The notes beneath the pieces are model-generated. The model was given only the letters and a program-made list of their open reading frames with translations, was not told the origin of the DNA and searched no databases. A program made the translations under genes and the position numbers. DNA of 64,000 nt from Diospyros lotus (lineage: Eukaryota; Streptophyta; Magnoliopsida; Ericales; Ebenaceae), in contig NC_068344.1 in the NCBI RefSeq assembly GCF_014633365.1, positions 31,065,170 through 31,129,169 of the forward strand, written 5' to 3'. Of the stretch, positions 1 through 10,332 are shown piece by piece (position 1 is the stretch's first letter; each line of letters begins with the position of its first letter).

Positions 1-1099
1 TTTTAATCTTGTATCTGTTAGTCAACCTACACATGCCTTAAATTGTTCTATCACCTTCAATAATAATTCTGTTACTATTTAGGATCGCGGTACGGAACAG
101 ATGTTAGCGTCGGATGTGAGTCGCAGGGTCTCTATCACCTCAACCTTCCTAAACTCCTATTGCATGCTCAAAGAGGGAGTCTTTTGCTCTTCTCCACAAC
201 TGTTTGGGGTATCCTAGTTTGGCCAAGTTTCAAAAGATGGTTCCTAATCTGTCTATACTGTCAACCTTTCATTGTGAGTCTTGTTAGCTTGGAAAACATA
301 CTAGAACTTCTTTTTCAAAACGTGTTAATAATGGAGCTATGTCCCCATTTGCTTTATTTCATTATGATGTTTAGGGTCCTAGTCTGTTGTGTTGGTCTTA
401 GGTTTTCAATATTTTGTCACGTTCATCAACGATTATTCTCGATGCACTTGGTTATATTTAATGAAAAATCGTTCTGAGTTATTTTCAATTTTTAAATCCT
501 TTTGTGCTGAAGTCAAAACGCAATTTCATACATCTGTTCAAGTATTGCGCGGTGGCAATGCCCCTGAATATTTTTCTACCCTCTTCACTACCATTATGTC
601 TTCTCAGCGAATCTTACATCAATCGTCTTATGCTTACACACCACAACAGAATGGAGTTGTTGAGCGTAAAAATAGACATTTGATTGAAACTGCTCACATC
701 CTCCTTTTACACCATAATGTTCCCTTTCATTTTTGGGTTGATGATGTCATCATTGTTTGCTATCTCATTAATAGGATGCATTCCTTTGTTCTTCAGGACA
801 AAATTCCTCACTCTCTCTTTTTTCTTGATAAACCATCATATGTTCTTCCTTCTCGTGTCTTTGGTTGCATGTGCTTTGTTCATAACATGTCTCCAAGTCG
901 GGATCAATTGTCTGCTCGGTCTATCAAATGCATTTTTCTTGGTTATTACCGACTTCAAAAGGGTTATAAGTGTTACTCTCTTACCACCCAACGCTATTTT
1001 CTATCCGTTGATGTTACATTTTCTAAGTCATCCCCTTTTCTACTCTTCCTCTCCTTCCGAGTGCCATCCCATTTCCGAGGCCATTCCTATTCCATATAA
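1..1099 (+). pseudogene. Copia-1 GAG-pre-integrase and integrase remnant
   Basis: A zinc-finger-like region near 90-330 (GLYHL-like, then C...C...GKHTR) leads into the integrase core. The longest open piece (389-1099) reads FVTFINDYSRCTW, then RGGNAPEY, then PQQNGVVERKNRH. The first catalytic Asp is visible just upstream as HYDV followed by a TAG where a conserved Trp is expected. The second catalytic Asp (normally R-S-D-N-A/G) is Gly here, and the catalytic Glu in VVERKNRH is kept. The stop plus the lost Asp mean the enzyme is inactive. Confidence 0.88.
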
Positions 1100-1465
1100 T
1101 CCCCATGTTCCTTTTTTCCTTGTTCCCTCATCTATCCCATTACAAGTCTATCATCAGCGTTCTCCGCCTCAGTCACATGATGGTCTTGTTGATGTCCCTG
1201 CACAACCTCCCGCTTCTTTTATTGCACCAGCGACTCCTGTTGCCTCACCTCCCACTCCAGCATCTCCACCTACCGTGACTTTATGTCCTAAGGATCAGCC
1301 CTTTGGAAAGGTACCCGCTCTACGCACAATCCTCATCAAATTTATAATTTTCTTAGTTATCATCGTTTGTCTTCTCCTTACAATGATTTTCTTTCTTCCC
1401 TTTCCTCTGTTTCTATTCCCAAAATTGTTAGCGAGGCACTTTTTGATATGCAGTGGCGATAAGCA

Positions 1466-1813
1466 ATGGTAGAAGAGATGATCGCTTTACATTCCAATGA
1501 TACTTGGGATTTGGTTCCATTACCCCCAAGTAAATCTCTTGTTGGATGTCTATGGACCTATACTTTCAAAGTTGGTTCTGATGGGCACATTGATCGGCTT
1601 AAGGCTCGTTTGGTAGTAAAAGGGTTCACCCAAGTGTATGGTCTTAACTATGGTGATACATTTTTCCTAGTGGCTAAAATGTCTCATGTGCATTTGTTTA
1701 TCTCCATAGTCGCTCTACACCACCAGTCGTTGTATCAACTAGATATTAAGAATGCCTTCTTACATGGTGAGGTTTAGGAAGAGATTTATATTGAGCAACT
1801 TCTTTGGTTTGTT
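1466..1813 (+). pseudogene. Copia-1 reverse transcriptase, first part
   Basis: RVT_2 family sequence: NDTWDLVPLP, LKARLVVKGFTQ, YGLNYGDTF and QLDIKNAFLHGEV followed by an in-frame TAG. The canonical text is LKARLVAKGYTQ...DYxETFSPVAK...QLDVKNAFLHG, so the family is clear. The reading frame is cut at 1813 by the hAT-type insertion and resumes at about 2559. Confidence 0.88.
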
Positions 1814-2558
1814 CAGTGTCGGTCCTAAATTTTTTAAGGCCCAGGGTAAAAGTAAAAATTAGGCCCCATATATATATATATTTAAACTTAGTGATGAACT
1901 CATTCTTATTTTTCAACTGAGATCTAACCTATCCAAATTAACTAAAAATTTAACATTCATGCCAAATAAATTGTATCGATTCAAACTTCAATATATTAAA
2001 ATTTAAAATAAAAGGCTACAATATATAAACAAGATAAATACTTATAACAATTCAATAAGTTCTTTTTCATCCAGCAAAATAAATTATCTTTCATCTAGCC
2101 AAAATAAAAATAAAATTCTCTACATGCTAAATAGTTAAAGCAAAACAACATCAATCTATTTGAAATCCCTTTGAGAAATATAACCTGGAATTTCAGAAAC
2201 CCCCTTTGAAAAATCCCCCTCTCCACAGAAAGTTCACAAGGATTAGAATTTTAGATTAGCGAACTTGAAGAGTTTGCCCAGAGAACTGAGCGAACTTGAA
2301 AAGCGGACTTGAAGTCCGCTAACTTGAAATCTGCTGGCGCCAGTGGACTTGAAGTCCGCTTAGTGCTGCAGTGCACGGACTTCAAGTCCGCTGAAGGCCA
2401 ACAGACTTGAAGTCACGCCTTCAGCGGACTTGAAGTCCGCCCAGCCCAGCAGTGCACTAAGCGGACTTGAAGTCCACAACGGCCCTAAATAATGGGCTCC
2501 GCTGAATAATGGGCCCAAGGCAGTCACACTGACTGCCCCCCCTTTAGGGCTGGGCCTA
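1814..2558. mobile_element. Non-autonomous hAT-type element inserted in copia-1 RT
   Basis: The 745-bp block interrupts RT coding sequence and is flanked by an exact 8-bp direct repeat GGTTTGTT (1806-1813 and 2559-2566), the target-site length of hAT elements. The left end begins CAGTGTCGGTCCTAAA; the right end reversed begins CTAGGCCCAGCCCTAAA, an imperfect terminal inverted repeat. There is no transposase. The left half is AT-rich and the right half holds a palindromic repeat cluster, listed separately. Confidence 0.75.
2290..2485. repeat. Cluster of GCGGACTT/AAGTCCGC palindromes
   Basis: At least five copies of the near-perfect palindrome GCGGACTTGAAGTCCGC or partial versions occur in about 195 bp, some joined by CAGTGCAC-type linkers that are themselves self-complementary. 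The cluster is confined to the right arm of the hAT-type element and could be subterminal transposase-binding repeats or foldback structure. Confidence 0.7.
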
Positions 2559-2566
2559 GGTTTGTT

Positions 2567-3040
2567 GCTCAAGGGGAGTTTAGTTTGGTTTGTAAACTCC
2601 GATGCTCACTATATGGGTTAAAACAATCTCCGCAATCCTAGTGTGGTCATTTCAGTACTATTATTTAGGAAGTTAGTATGACTCGCAGTGAGTATGATCA
2701 TTCAATTTTCTACAAAACACACATCACAGGGAAAGTGTATATACTTGATTGTCTATGTGGATGATATTATCATTACAAGTGATGATCAGGATGGTATTAC
2801 TCAACTAAAGAGACATCATTTCCAGACCAAGGACTTGGGGTTGCTTAAGTACTTTCTTGGCATAAAAGTTACCCTACCCAACTTTGGTATAGTCATCTCT
2901 AAGCAAAAGCATGTGTTGAACATTCTGGAAGAAACTGGGATGCTTGATTGTAAACTTATAGACTCTCATATGGATCCTAATGTAAAGCTTTTATCTGGAC
3001 AAGGGAGTCTCTTGCAGATCCTGGGAAATATCACAAGCTA
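2567..3040 (+). pseudogene. Copia-1 reverse transcriptase, second part
   Basis: After the insertion the RT frame resumes with YGLKQSP-like sequence near 2610 and reaches the polymerase motif in IYLIVYVDDIIITSDD (open from 2688), followed by DLGLLKYFLGIKV. The two Asp residues of the YVDD active site are intact, but stops and shifts lie on both sides. Confidence 0.88.
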
Positions 3041-3041
3041 G

Positions 3042-3680
3042 TTGGAAAACTTAATTATCTCACTATTACTCGGCCTGACATTTCTTTCTCTGCTAGTGTT
3101 GTCAGTCAGTTTCTATAGTCTCCTTGTGATAGCTACTGAAATGCAGTTGTTCGAATTCTTAGGTATATTAAGGGAGTTCAAAGGAAAGGACTATTGTATG
3201 AGGACAAAGGTCATACTCAGGTAATCGGATATTCAGACGCTGATTGGGTTGGTTCTCCATCTGATAGACGATCTACTTTAGGATACTGTGTTCTGGTTGG
3301 AAGGAACCTAGTATCTTGAAAAAACAAAAAAACAGGATAATGTTGCTAGGTTAAGTGCAAAAGCAAAATATCGTGTTATGGCCTTGGCAGCATGTGAACT
3401 TATCTGGTTAAACCAATTGCTTCAGGAACTCAAGTTTGGAGAAATATCACATACGAGATTAATTTACGATAATCAAGCTGCGTTACATATTGCCTCCAAT
3501 CCAGTCTTTCATGAGAGGACCAAAAACATTAAGATGGATTGCTACTTCATTCGAGAAAAGATTTTATCTGGTTGTATTACCACAACTTTTGTCAATTCAA
3601 ATGACCAATTAGCAAATGTCTTTACTAAATCCCTTAGAGGTCCTCAAATTGAGTATATATGTAACAAGCTTCAGGGGGAG
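3042..3680 (+). pseudogene. Copia-1 RNase H region
   Basis: Split over frames: DWVGSPSDRRSTLGYCV at about 3240-3290, MALAACELIWLNQLL from 3378, then DNQAALHIASNPVFHERTKNI, DCYFIREKI and a terminal NDQLANVFTKSLRG. These are the conserved copia RNase H blocks. The open piece 3378-3686 runs into the polypurine tract AGGGGGAG just before the LTR. Confidence 0.87.
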
Positions 3681-3846
3681 TGTTGAGTTATATATAGAGA
3701 TAACACTTGTGTGTGTATTCTAGACTTAAGGTTAGCCTTATGTCATGCTTATGTCATGACATATGAATGGTTTTGTATAAATAGGTATACATGCATCCTA
3801 TTAGTTAATATATATGTAAAAATTTCCAATCTCTCTTAGTTTTACA
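3681..3846 (+). repeat. Copia-1 3' LTR (166 bp)
   Basis: Begins TGTTGAGTTATATATAG directly after a polypurine tract and ends TTTTACA. A TATA-like run TGTATAAATAGG lies near 3772. The 3' edge is set by the exact resumption of copia-2 coding sequence at 3847. The LTR is short but has proper TG and CA ends. Confidence 0.75.
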
Positions 3847-5003
3847 GTATTATTAGGAAATAACCAAGAATGTAAAATTATGGGAATTGGAGATATTAAA
3901 ATTAAAATGCATGATGGAACCATTAGAACATTGTCTGCTATGAGGTATGTTCCAGATTTAAAAAGATACATAATCTCTCTTGATGAGTTAGATAAGAATG
4001 GCTACTTCTATAGAGGAGATGGTGGAGTCCTTAAGGTAACTAGAGGCTCACTCATATACATAAAGGCAGTTCTTCAAAACGGTGGTATCTATGTGCTACA
4101 AGCATCCACATTATGTGGAGAGGTAGCAGTAGGAGAAAACAAATCCTATGAACATACTAGGCTATGGCACTATAGGATGGCTCATATCAATGAGCAAGGA
4201 CTTAAAGAACTATCAAAGCAAGGGATTTTAGGTGCTAGAAGTGTTACAAAATTAGATAAATGTGAATCATGTATTTTAGGAAACGTTGTAAAAGTTAAAT
4301 TCCCTAAGAAAGCAATCCATTCCACCAAGGCTCCCTTAGAATAAATACATTTTGATTTATGGGGCCCTACACAGACTTTATCCCATGGTGGAACTAGGTA
4401 TTTCTTGTCAATAATAAATAATTTCTCTAGAATGATTTGGGTGAATGTATTATAATCAAAAGATCAAACTTTTGAGACCTTTAAAACCTAGAAAACTATG
4501 ATAGAAAATCAGAAAGGTAGTAAAATCAAAATCATTAAAACTGATCATGGTTTAGAGTTTGTAATAAAGAATTTACCAAGCTTTATAATGAAAGTGATAT
4601 TTGAAGACATCTATTTGCCCTTGGGAATCCAAAACAGAATGGTTTAGCCGAAAGGATGGATAGAACCTTACTAGAGAAGGTTAGATGCATGATATTTCAT
4701 GCTAGATTGCCAAAATCCTTTTGGGCAAAGAAAATTGCCATTGCAGCCTATATATGTAATAAATATGTCCTCATCTGCTGCCATAGGTTTTAAAACTCCC
4801 TATGAAATGTGGATTGGTCACAAGCCTAGTTTGGACCATTTGAGGGGGTTTGGATGTATAGTCTATGTTCATATTAAGCAAGACCCAAGGGTAAAGAGGT
4901 GCTTGTTTATAGGATATCCTAATGGGGTAAAAAGGTATAAATTGTGGAACTTGGATCTAGATATGCCTAAAACAATGGTAAGTAGAGATGTCACATTTGA
5001 TTA
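3847..5003 (+). pseudogene. Copia-2 GAG-pre-integrase and integrase remnant
   Basis: Opens with LLGNNQECKIMGIGDIKIKM and continues VRYVPDLK-like, LWHYRMAHINEQGLKEL and CESCILGN, the zinc-binding His/Cys block. A TAA at about 4342 breaks the frame before HFDLWGPTQT. The core shows IIKTDHGLEF (catalytic Asp kept, Asn replaced by His) and NGLAERMDRTLLEKVR (catalytic Glu kept) after a frameshift. The segment 4699-5004 continues as the integrase C-terminal part (FGCIVYVHIKQD...KRCLFIGYPNGVKRYKLW). Confidence 0.88.
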
Positions 5004-5309
5004 AGGGTCTACTATTAGAGACTTTGAGGTTAAGGATCAATCAGATACTGGTGGAAAATCAAAGGCAATAGATATAAACTGTAAAGATGAAAACCTTGAT
5101 AAGGACCTAGATAATCCATATGATCAGGATTCAGAACAACGGGAGGAAAATAATGGATCCTCCAGTTCTGAAAGTCTGCCAAATGTCTAGAAATACAATG
5201 TAGCTAGGGATAGACAAAGGAGAATTTCTAGACCTCCTGTGAGAGATGGTTTCTCGGACCTAGTGTCATAGGCACTATCCTATGCAACAGTAGAAGCAGG
5301 TGAAGAACT

Positions 5310-5990
5310 GTTTTCTTATGAAGAAGCAATGCACTCTAAGGACTCTAATAAATGGCTGGAATCCATGAAATCTGAGATGGACTCCCTTAAGAAAAATAAA
5401 ACTTGGACTTTGGTAGATAGACCTCTAGGGAAAAGGGTTGTAGGCTGCAAGTGGTTATTCAAAATTAAAAATGGTGCTAGAAAAGAAGATAAGCCTAGGT
5501 ATAAGGCTAGACTAGTGGCTAGGGGATTCACTCAAGTGTCTAGTATAGATTTTAATGGTGTATTCTCACCCGTGGTGAGGCATACTTCAATTAGGATCCT
5601 TCTAGCCATATCAGTACATTTAAATTTATTCCTAGAACAAATGGATGTTACCACAGCCTTTCTACATGCAGACTTAGAGGAAAACATTCTTATGGAACAA
5701 CCTAAGGGATTTGAGGTTAGAGGGAAAAAGGAGCAAGTATGTTAGCTAAGGAAGTCTCTCTATGGTTTGAAACAATCCCCTAGGCAATGGTACAAGAAGT
5801 TTGATTCCTTTATGATAGCCCAAGGTTTTAAAAGAAGTGCATATGATAGTTGTGTTTATTTTAAGCATATGCCTAGAAAATATCTATATATCTTCTCCTA
5901 TATGTAGATGATATGCTGATTGCTAGTCAATCAACCATAAAAATCCAAAATCTAAAGCTAAGATTGAGATCAGCCTTTGAAATGAAGGAA
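5310..5990 (+). pseudogene. Copia-2 reverse transcriptase remnant
   Basis: EEAMHSKDSNKWLESMKSEM, GCKWLFKIKNG, YKARLVARGFTQVSSIDF, FSPVVRHTSIRILL, EQMDVTTAFLHADLEE and MEQPKGFEV are textbook RVT_2 blocks (open 5329-5745). A TAG follows, then SLYGLKQSPRQWYKKFD, and a frame change before the LYVDDMLIA active site at about 5900. Confidence 0.9.
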
Positions 5991-6083
5991 TTAGGATAAG
6001 TTAAGAAGATATTAGGCATAGAGATTAGGAGAAACAAGCAGCAAAGGCAGCTGATAATATCTCAAAAGTCTTACCTAAGTAAG

Positions 6084-6957
6084 TTGATTAGTAGGTTCAA
6101 TATGAGTGATGCAAAGGAGGTTTATGTTCCCTTTGCAAATCATTTTAAACTATCCCATGAGCAGTCCCCAAATGATGAATTAAGCATAAGAGAAATGAGT
6201 AAGATTCCTTACTCAAATGCAGTTGGCAGCCTAATATACAACATGGTTTGTACAAGGTCGGAATTGGCCCATGCTAGGAGTGTTTCTAGCAAGTTCATGG
6301 CCAATTCGGGTAAGGCTCACTGGAATGTTGTAAAATGGACATTTAGATATGTGAAAGGAACTTTAAACATGGCTTTGGTTTATGGTAGAGCAAAACTAGA
6401 AGCATAACCTTACATCTTAGGGTTTACGGATGTTAATTATGCAGGAAACTTAGGTAGGAGAAGATTCTCAATCGGGTATGTTTTTCAAATATGGAACTCA
6501 ACCATAAGCTGGAAGACCAATCTGCAGCATGTGGTGGCTTTTTCCATTATTGAGGTTAAATATATTGTTGTCACAGAAGCAATAAAGAAAGGTCTTTCGT
6601 TGAGAGGGATTGTTAGTGAACTCCTAAGAAGAGATGTTGAGGTTAAGTTGATGTGTGATAGTTAAAGTGTTATTCATTTGGCTAAGAATCAATCCCACCA
6701 TGAAAAAACCAAACACATTGATGTTAGGTATCAATTCATTAGGGAAATCCTTAAGATGGAGGAAGCCTAATTAAAGTTGCTGGAGAAAATAATGCAGCTA
6801 ATATTTTCACCAAAGTTATTCCTATATCTAAATTACAGCATTGTTTGGATAGTTTTAATATTTTTTTGTATAAATGATCAGGTATTTCAAGCAAGTTCTA
6901 AGGATAACAAGGTAAGTGTTGAAGAATGGACTGTACTCAAGACAAATGGTGGAGAAT
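6084..6957 (+). pseudogene. Copia-2 RNase H remnant
   Basis: IPYSNAVGSLIYNMVCTR and VKWTFRYVKGTLNMALVY (open 6084-6407) are followed by GFTDVNYAGNLGRRRFSIGYVF, WKTNLQHVVAFSIIEVKY, MCDS, HEKTKHIDVRYQFIREI and a degenerate C-terminus. Several stops occur. The sequence ends at the purine tract GGTGGAGAA before the LTR. Confidence 0.88.
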
Positions 6958-7532
6958 TGTGATAAGGTTTGCCTAGAGTAAGTCTAAGATTCAAATGAAG
7001 CAATCAAGTATCTCAAGAGGCTAATTACATATAGGCGGTGGCTCAACTGTAAATTTATATAGTTGGGGGGGTGAAATTGAAAATATCTTAATCGCAATTA
7101 GTTAAATTGGGGTGTTCGCCTCTCATTCTATAAATAAGGGGCAGGGGTAGATCGCTTGATATGAAACAATTTTGAGCAAGTGTATTCTGTATTTTTCTGA
7201 GAGGAAAGGTTAGAGAAAGATAGTTCTTTGTAATCTTGGAGAGAAATCAAGAGTGCACTTGGGTAGAAAGGAAATTGTTGTACTGATTTCTAATATAAAT
7301 TGAATTGCTATCAAAGGGTGTTTCAAGGTTGGATGTAGGGTCATTCTCCCATTGAATGATTTGAACTAGGATCAAGACACTATCTCATCTATGGTTTGCT
7401 TTAATTTTTTATTATGTTTTACATTTCTAGTTGATACTTTAATCTGTTCTTTCAATTTCATCCGTGAATGTATGCTATTGAGTGTGGTTTAATTTCGCCT
7501 AAGAAATCTAATCCAATAAACCTTAGATAACA
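6958..7532 (+). repeat. Copia-2 3' LTR (575 bp)
   Basis: Starts TGTGATAAGG right after the polypurine tract and ends CCTTAGATAACA, giving imperfect inverted termini. A TATA box (CTATAAATAAGG) sits near 7130, with transcribed-leader-like purine-rich sequence after it. No second LTR is in the window because the 5' half is missing. Confidence 0.8.
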
Positions 7533-8510
7533 ATATATATATATACATATATATTGATTGCATAAAGATATAAAATGGCTAGTACAAAAGAAATTTCCCC
7601 AATAAGGGACATGCACCAGCACGATGGTAGGATCACCCTACCTCAAAAGGCAATAAGATCAATATCTTATTTGTGTAGAGCGTTGTGTTAAAATTATTGT
7701 TCATCAAGTAATTGAATTGTTTTTCATGTAACTACAACTTGAAAAGGCTAGCTAAATGATCTTTTTTGAATGAACTAATAAACATGATATATCAAATTAG
7801 TGAATGCAATTTGCACACAAAAATTCAAGCAAATTGCATAATGTGATGGCCTCAAATGAGAGAATAAGCCAATTCAATGATGAACATCTTTAGTTTAGAA
7901 TCAAGTTATCTTCTTAATGGAGGAGAACTAGGAAATTTGCAGCTAAGGGGTAACAAGTCCACAATCCAAACCACCACCAATCCAGCAGAAGTTACCAAAC
8001 CCAGTTTTTTCAATGGCGTCTGCGTGTGCATTTTTGCTTAGAAGGTATAACCCTTCTTCTCCATCCCCTTCACTTATTTGTGGTCCAAGGGTTCAGTCAC
8101 GTGGCTGCCTTTGTATAGCTATATCATTGTCCAATTTTTTTGCACACAAGCATTTGTGTCGAAGTGCATGTGTTTTGCCATTTGCTATCATATGCATCAG
8201 CAGATATTGTATTACAGTATTTAGAGAATGATATAGGTAGCTCCCTGGATGCTTCTAGGTTACAATAAAAGAGGATAGTGTATTACAGTAATTAGAGAAT
8301 GATATAACTAGCTCCCTGGATGCTTCTAGCTTAGAATAAATGAGGATTGGTGTATTTTAGGACCTCTAAGATCCATATACGTACCACTATTCAATCAAAG
8401 AAGTATGACCAATTGCATTTTATCTGTTCTAGAAGGGGGCTACCAATTATTTAGCAGGTGACATAAAGAGAATCTGACTAAGTTCCTACTGTCACAAACT
8501 AGGGAAAACC
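7533..8510. other. Intergenic; short tandem duplication and one exon-like ORF
   Basis: No gene can be supported. A 72-bp unit is tandemly duplicated at about 8205-8276 and 8277-8345 (shared GTAGCTCCCTGGATGCTTCTAG-like core with small changes). On the plus strand ATG at 8013 opens MASACAFLLRR followed by AAG|GTATAA at 8044, which could be a first exon of an organelle-targeted protein, but I found no matching downstream exon. Confidence 0.5.
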
Positions 8511-9305
8511 CTAATCAGTCAAACGATAAGATTTGATTAAAATAGTCCTAAAACCATCATTCCAAAGCACTGTCTAGATAGAAGGAAAGCGCTATATGCA
8601 TCTAGTAGATATCTATAAACAAAACTTATGAAATGAACGAAATCTTACGAGAGGATCAAGCATTTTATGCCAGTCAAGTTTTGAAACTTCCGTGCAATGG
8701 CTTGACTTCTATGAAGAAAATTAGAAGCATTTCTTAATAATCTCTCTCGTCCACAAAAGCTCAAAAGAAGTAGGTATTTCATGTGAAAAACAGTAACAAT
8801 TGTACATAAGGCAGTACTATAGCCCAAGCAATTACCTGGAAGGATGAATAAGCTGTTATGCCAGACAACCTGAATATTGTTCCCTTAAGCACCAACCAGT
8901 AATTGCTGTCAAGCAATTTAAACACCATCAATAGGACACACATAATTGAGAAGAGGCATTTTGTAATTAAAGAAGAAAGTTCCTGTGAAGGGCAATTAAG
9001 CAAAACTTCTGAATTAGAAACCAGTAATTTGAATAACGTTTCTAACCTGGGTATCTGAAGATTTCATTTTTAATCATGGTTATGACTCGGTAAGTATATG
9101 TCCAGAAATAGAAACATAGAAATCTACCATATTTAGGCTTCATGTTTAGTGCATATTTCCAAAAGGATCGAACACGCCATAAGCACCCAGGCAAAAGCTG
9201 AATGAAATAGTATTCTATAAATTAACAAACAACTGGAAAGATTGTGAACTTACATACCCAAACGCACAAAGCTTTCGGTCTATTTCTTCCTTGAAAACCA
9301 GTTCC
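8511..9305 (-). CDS. Unidentified spliced coding-like segments (four exons, minus strand)
   Basis: Four segments with good splice signals keep one frame on the minus strand: 9305-9258 (ELVFKEEIDRKLCAF), 9046-8836 (70 codons, LETLFKLLVSNSEVLL to GITAYSSFQ), 8708-8649 (KSSHCTEVSKLDWHKMLDPL) and 8573-8511 (TVLWNDGFRTILIKSYRLTD, stop). Each has AG and GT borders, and phases agree (2, 0, 0). A possible 5' exon ends at 9692 (in-frame MYLCWRKRRGFS). The protein would be about 139 aa, hydrophobic in the middle, with no family I recognise. The segments lie downstream of MIR156 on the same strand, so they may instead be non-coding 3' exons of its primary transcript that happen to stay open. Confidence 0.35.
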
Positions 9306-10132
9306 CTGAAAAGATAAATATAGCCAGGTGAAGTACCTTTAGGAAATAGGAATCACAAACCGCTAAAATCATGGAAAAATTATGCCAATTTCCCTGCTTC
9401 TAAGAGAACAATCACAAGGACATCGAGGGCGAAAGGGGGGAACATGATATTACGAAGCAAGAATTCCATTTTTCCACCCGCGAGGGGGTGTAAAGCCAAG
9501 AATTCCATTTTTCCACGAAAGAAAAAAAGAAAAACCACTCAGTTCTTCCGCTAATCGAAGCCTGCCTTCAGAACCCTCTTCGTCCTCTCCGACAACGACA
9601 ACATATACATGTGTAAATAGACAAGAATCGCACATTCCCATGGAAAAAAATCACAGTTTTTTCCGTTAAATCAGAACAGTAGCGAGGCGTACCTTGAAAA
9701 CCCTCTTCGTTTTCTCCAACATAGGTACATTAAAAGTCACGCTTCACCGCTCCATCATATATAATATACACTGCACGCATTTATAATAATCTAGATTTGG
9801 ATAGGAATGAGAGTTGAACAAAACATTGAAATCGAGAGCATATACCTCCAATTGCCTTCCCATGCTTCTGCCACTTCCACTTGCAAAACTCATTACACAT
9901 AAATTATATCGTCAGACGCACATAGCGAAAATACATATATGTATATATATATATATAGAAGGGGGTGGGGGGGAGCGAGAAAGAAAATAAACATTGAAAT
10001 GTATGGTGGGCGTGTCAAGGCAGTGGCAGTGGCAGCGGCAGCTTTGAATATGTCGTATCTAAGCGTGTCTGTCTTTGAAGCCTTTCATCTTCCCTTCGCT
10101 TTTTCTAGTGCGATGATCAGAATAGTCAAAAG

Positions 10133-10183
<51 letters not shown>

Positions 10184-10235
10184 GAGAGAGGAACAGCCAC
10201 AGGTGGCGGTGCATCGGTGGAGGGAAATAAGAAGC
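9306..10235. other. Region 3' of MIR156 with local duplication and (GA)n
   Basis: Two related 45-bp stretches occur at about 9566-9612 and 9692-9735 (minus strand TCGGAGAGGACGAAGAGGGT versus TTGGAGAAAACGAAGAGGGT), one followed by GTACGC and one by GCAGGC, like a duplicated exon end. A 19-bp doublet AAGAATTCCATTTTTCCAC is at 9460-9516. A dense (GA)n tract covers 10138-10191. On the minus strand at 9895-9842, ATGAGTTTTGCAAGTGG... ends at GAG|GTATATG, another exon-like segment. Confidence 0.45.
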
Positions 10236-10332
10236 AGCGGCTGACAGAAGAGAAGTGAGCACACGTCCACCACAATGGTATACTCGCTTATACAATTGCC
10301 TGCGGTGTGCTCACTCTCTTCTGTCAGTAGTA
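10236..10332 (-). ncRNA. MIR156: MIR156 precursor hairpin
   Basis: On the minus strand the 5' arm carries TGACAGAAGAGAGTGAGCAC (10326-10307), an exact match to plant miR156. The 3' arm carries GCTCACTTCTCTTCTGTCAG (10260-10241), the expected star strand with one bulged base. The arms are separated by a 46-base loop region, giving a precursor of about 95 nt. miR156 directs cleavage and repression of SPL transcription factor mRNAs and controls the juvenile-to-adult transition. On the plus strand the 5' arm would carry an extra A, so the minus strand is the coding one. A CT-rich leader would lie upstream near 10.93-10.98 kb. Confidence 0.96.

Larger units (their letters stand above)
1..3846 (+). 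mobile_element. Copia-1: degenerate Ty1/copia retrotransposon, 5' part outside window
   Basis: Pol order is GAG-pre-integrase, integrase, reverse transcriptase, RNase H and then a short 3' LTR, which is the Ty1/copia order. Frames are broken by many stops and shifts, and a hAT-type element sits in the RT region. The element ends in a TG...CA LTR at 3846, and the next base resumes an unrelated copia coding frame (VLLGNNQECK...). Copia-1 therefore appears to have inserted into copia-2, whose 5' half should lie left of this window. No intact protein remains. Confidence 0.9.
3847..7532 (+). mobile_element. Copia-2: older Ty1/copia retrotransposon, 3' two-thirds
   Basis: Pol remnant from the protease/GAG-pre-integrase junction through RNase H, with a complete 3' LTR. 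Protein motifs are Tnt1-like and differ from those of copia-1. In-frame stops, shifts and small losses are scattered through all domains. The left side is cut at 3847 by copia-1. Confidence 0.9.

Noticed and set aside
10059..10295. Ser/Leu- and Arg/Glu-rich ORFs over (GA)n
   Set aside because: Microsatellite translation; the real feature next to it is the MIR156 hairpin.
10240..10330. MIR156 on the plus strand
   Set aside because: The plus-strand 5' arm has an extra A within the miR156 sequence; the exact match is on the minus strand.
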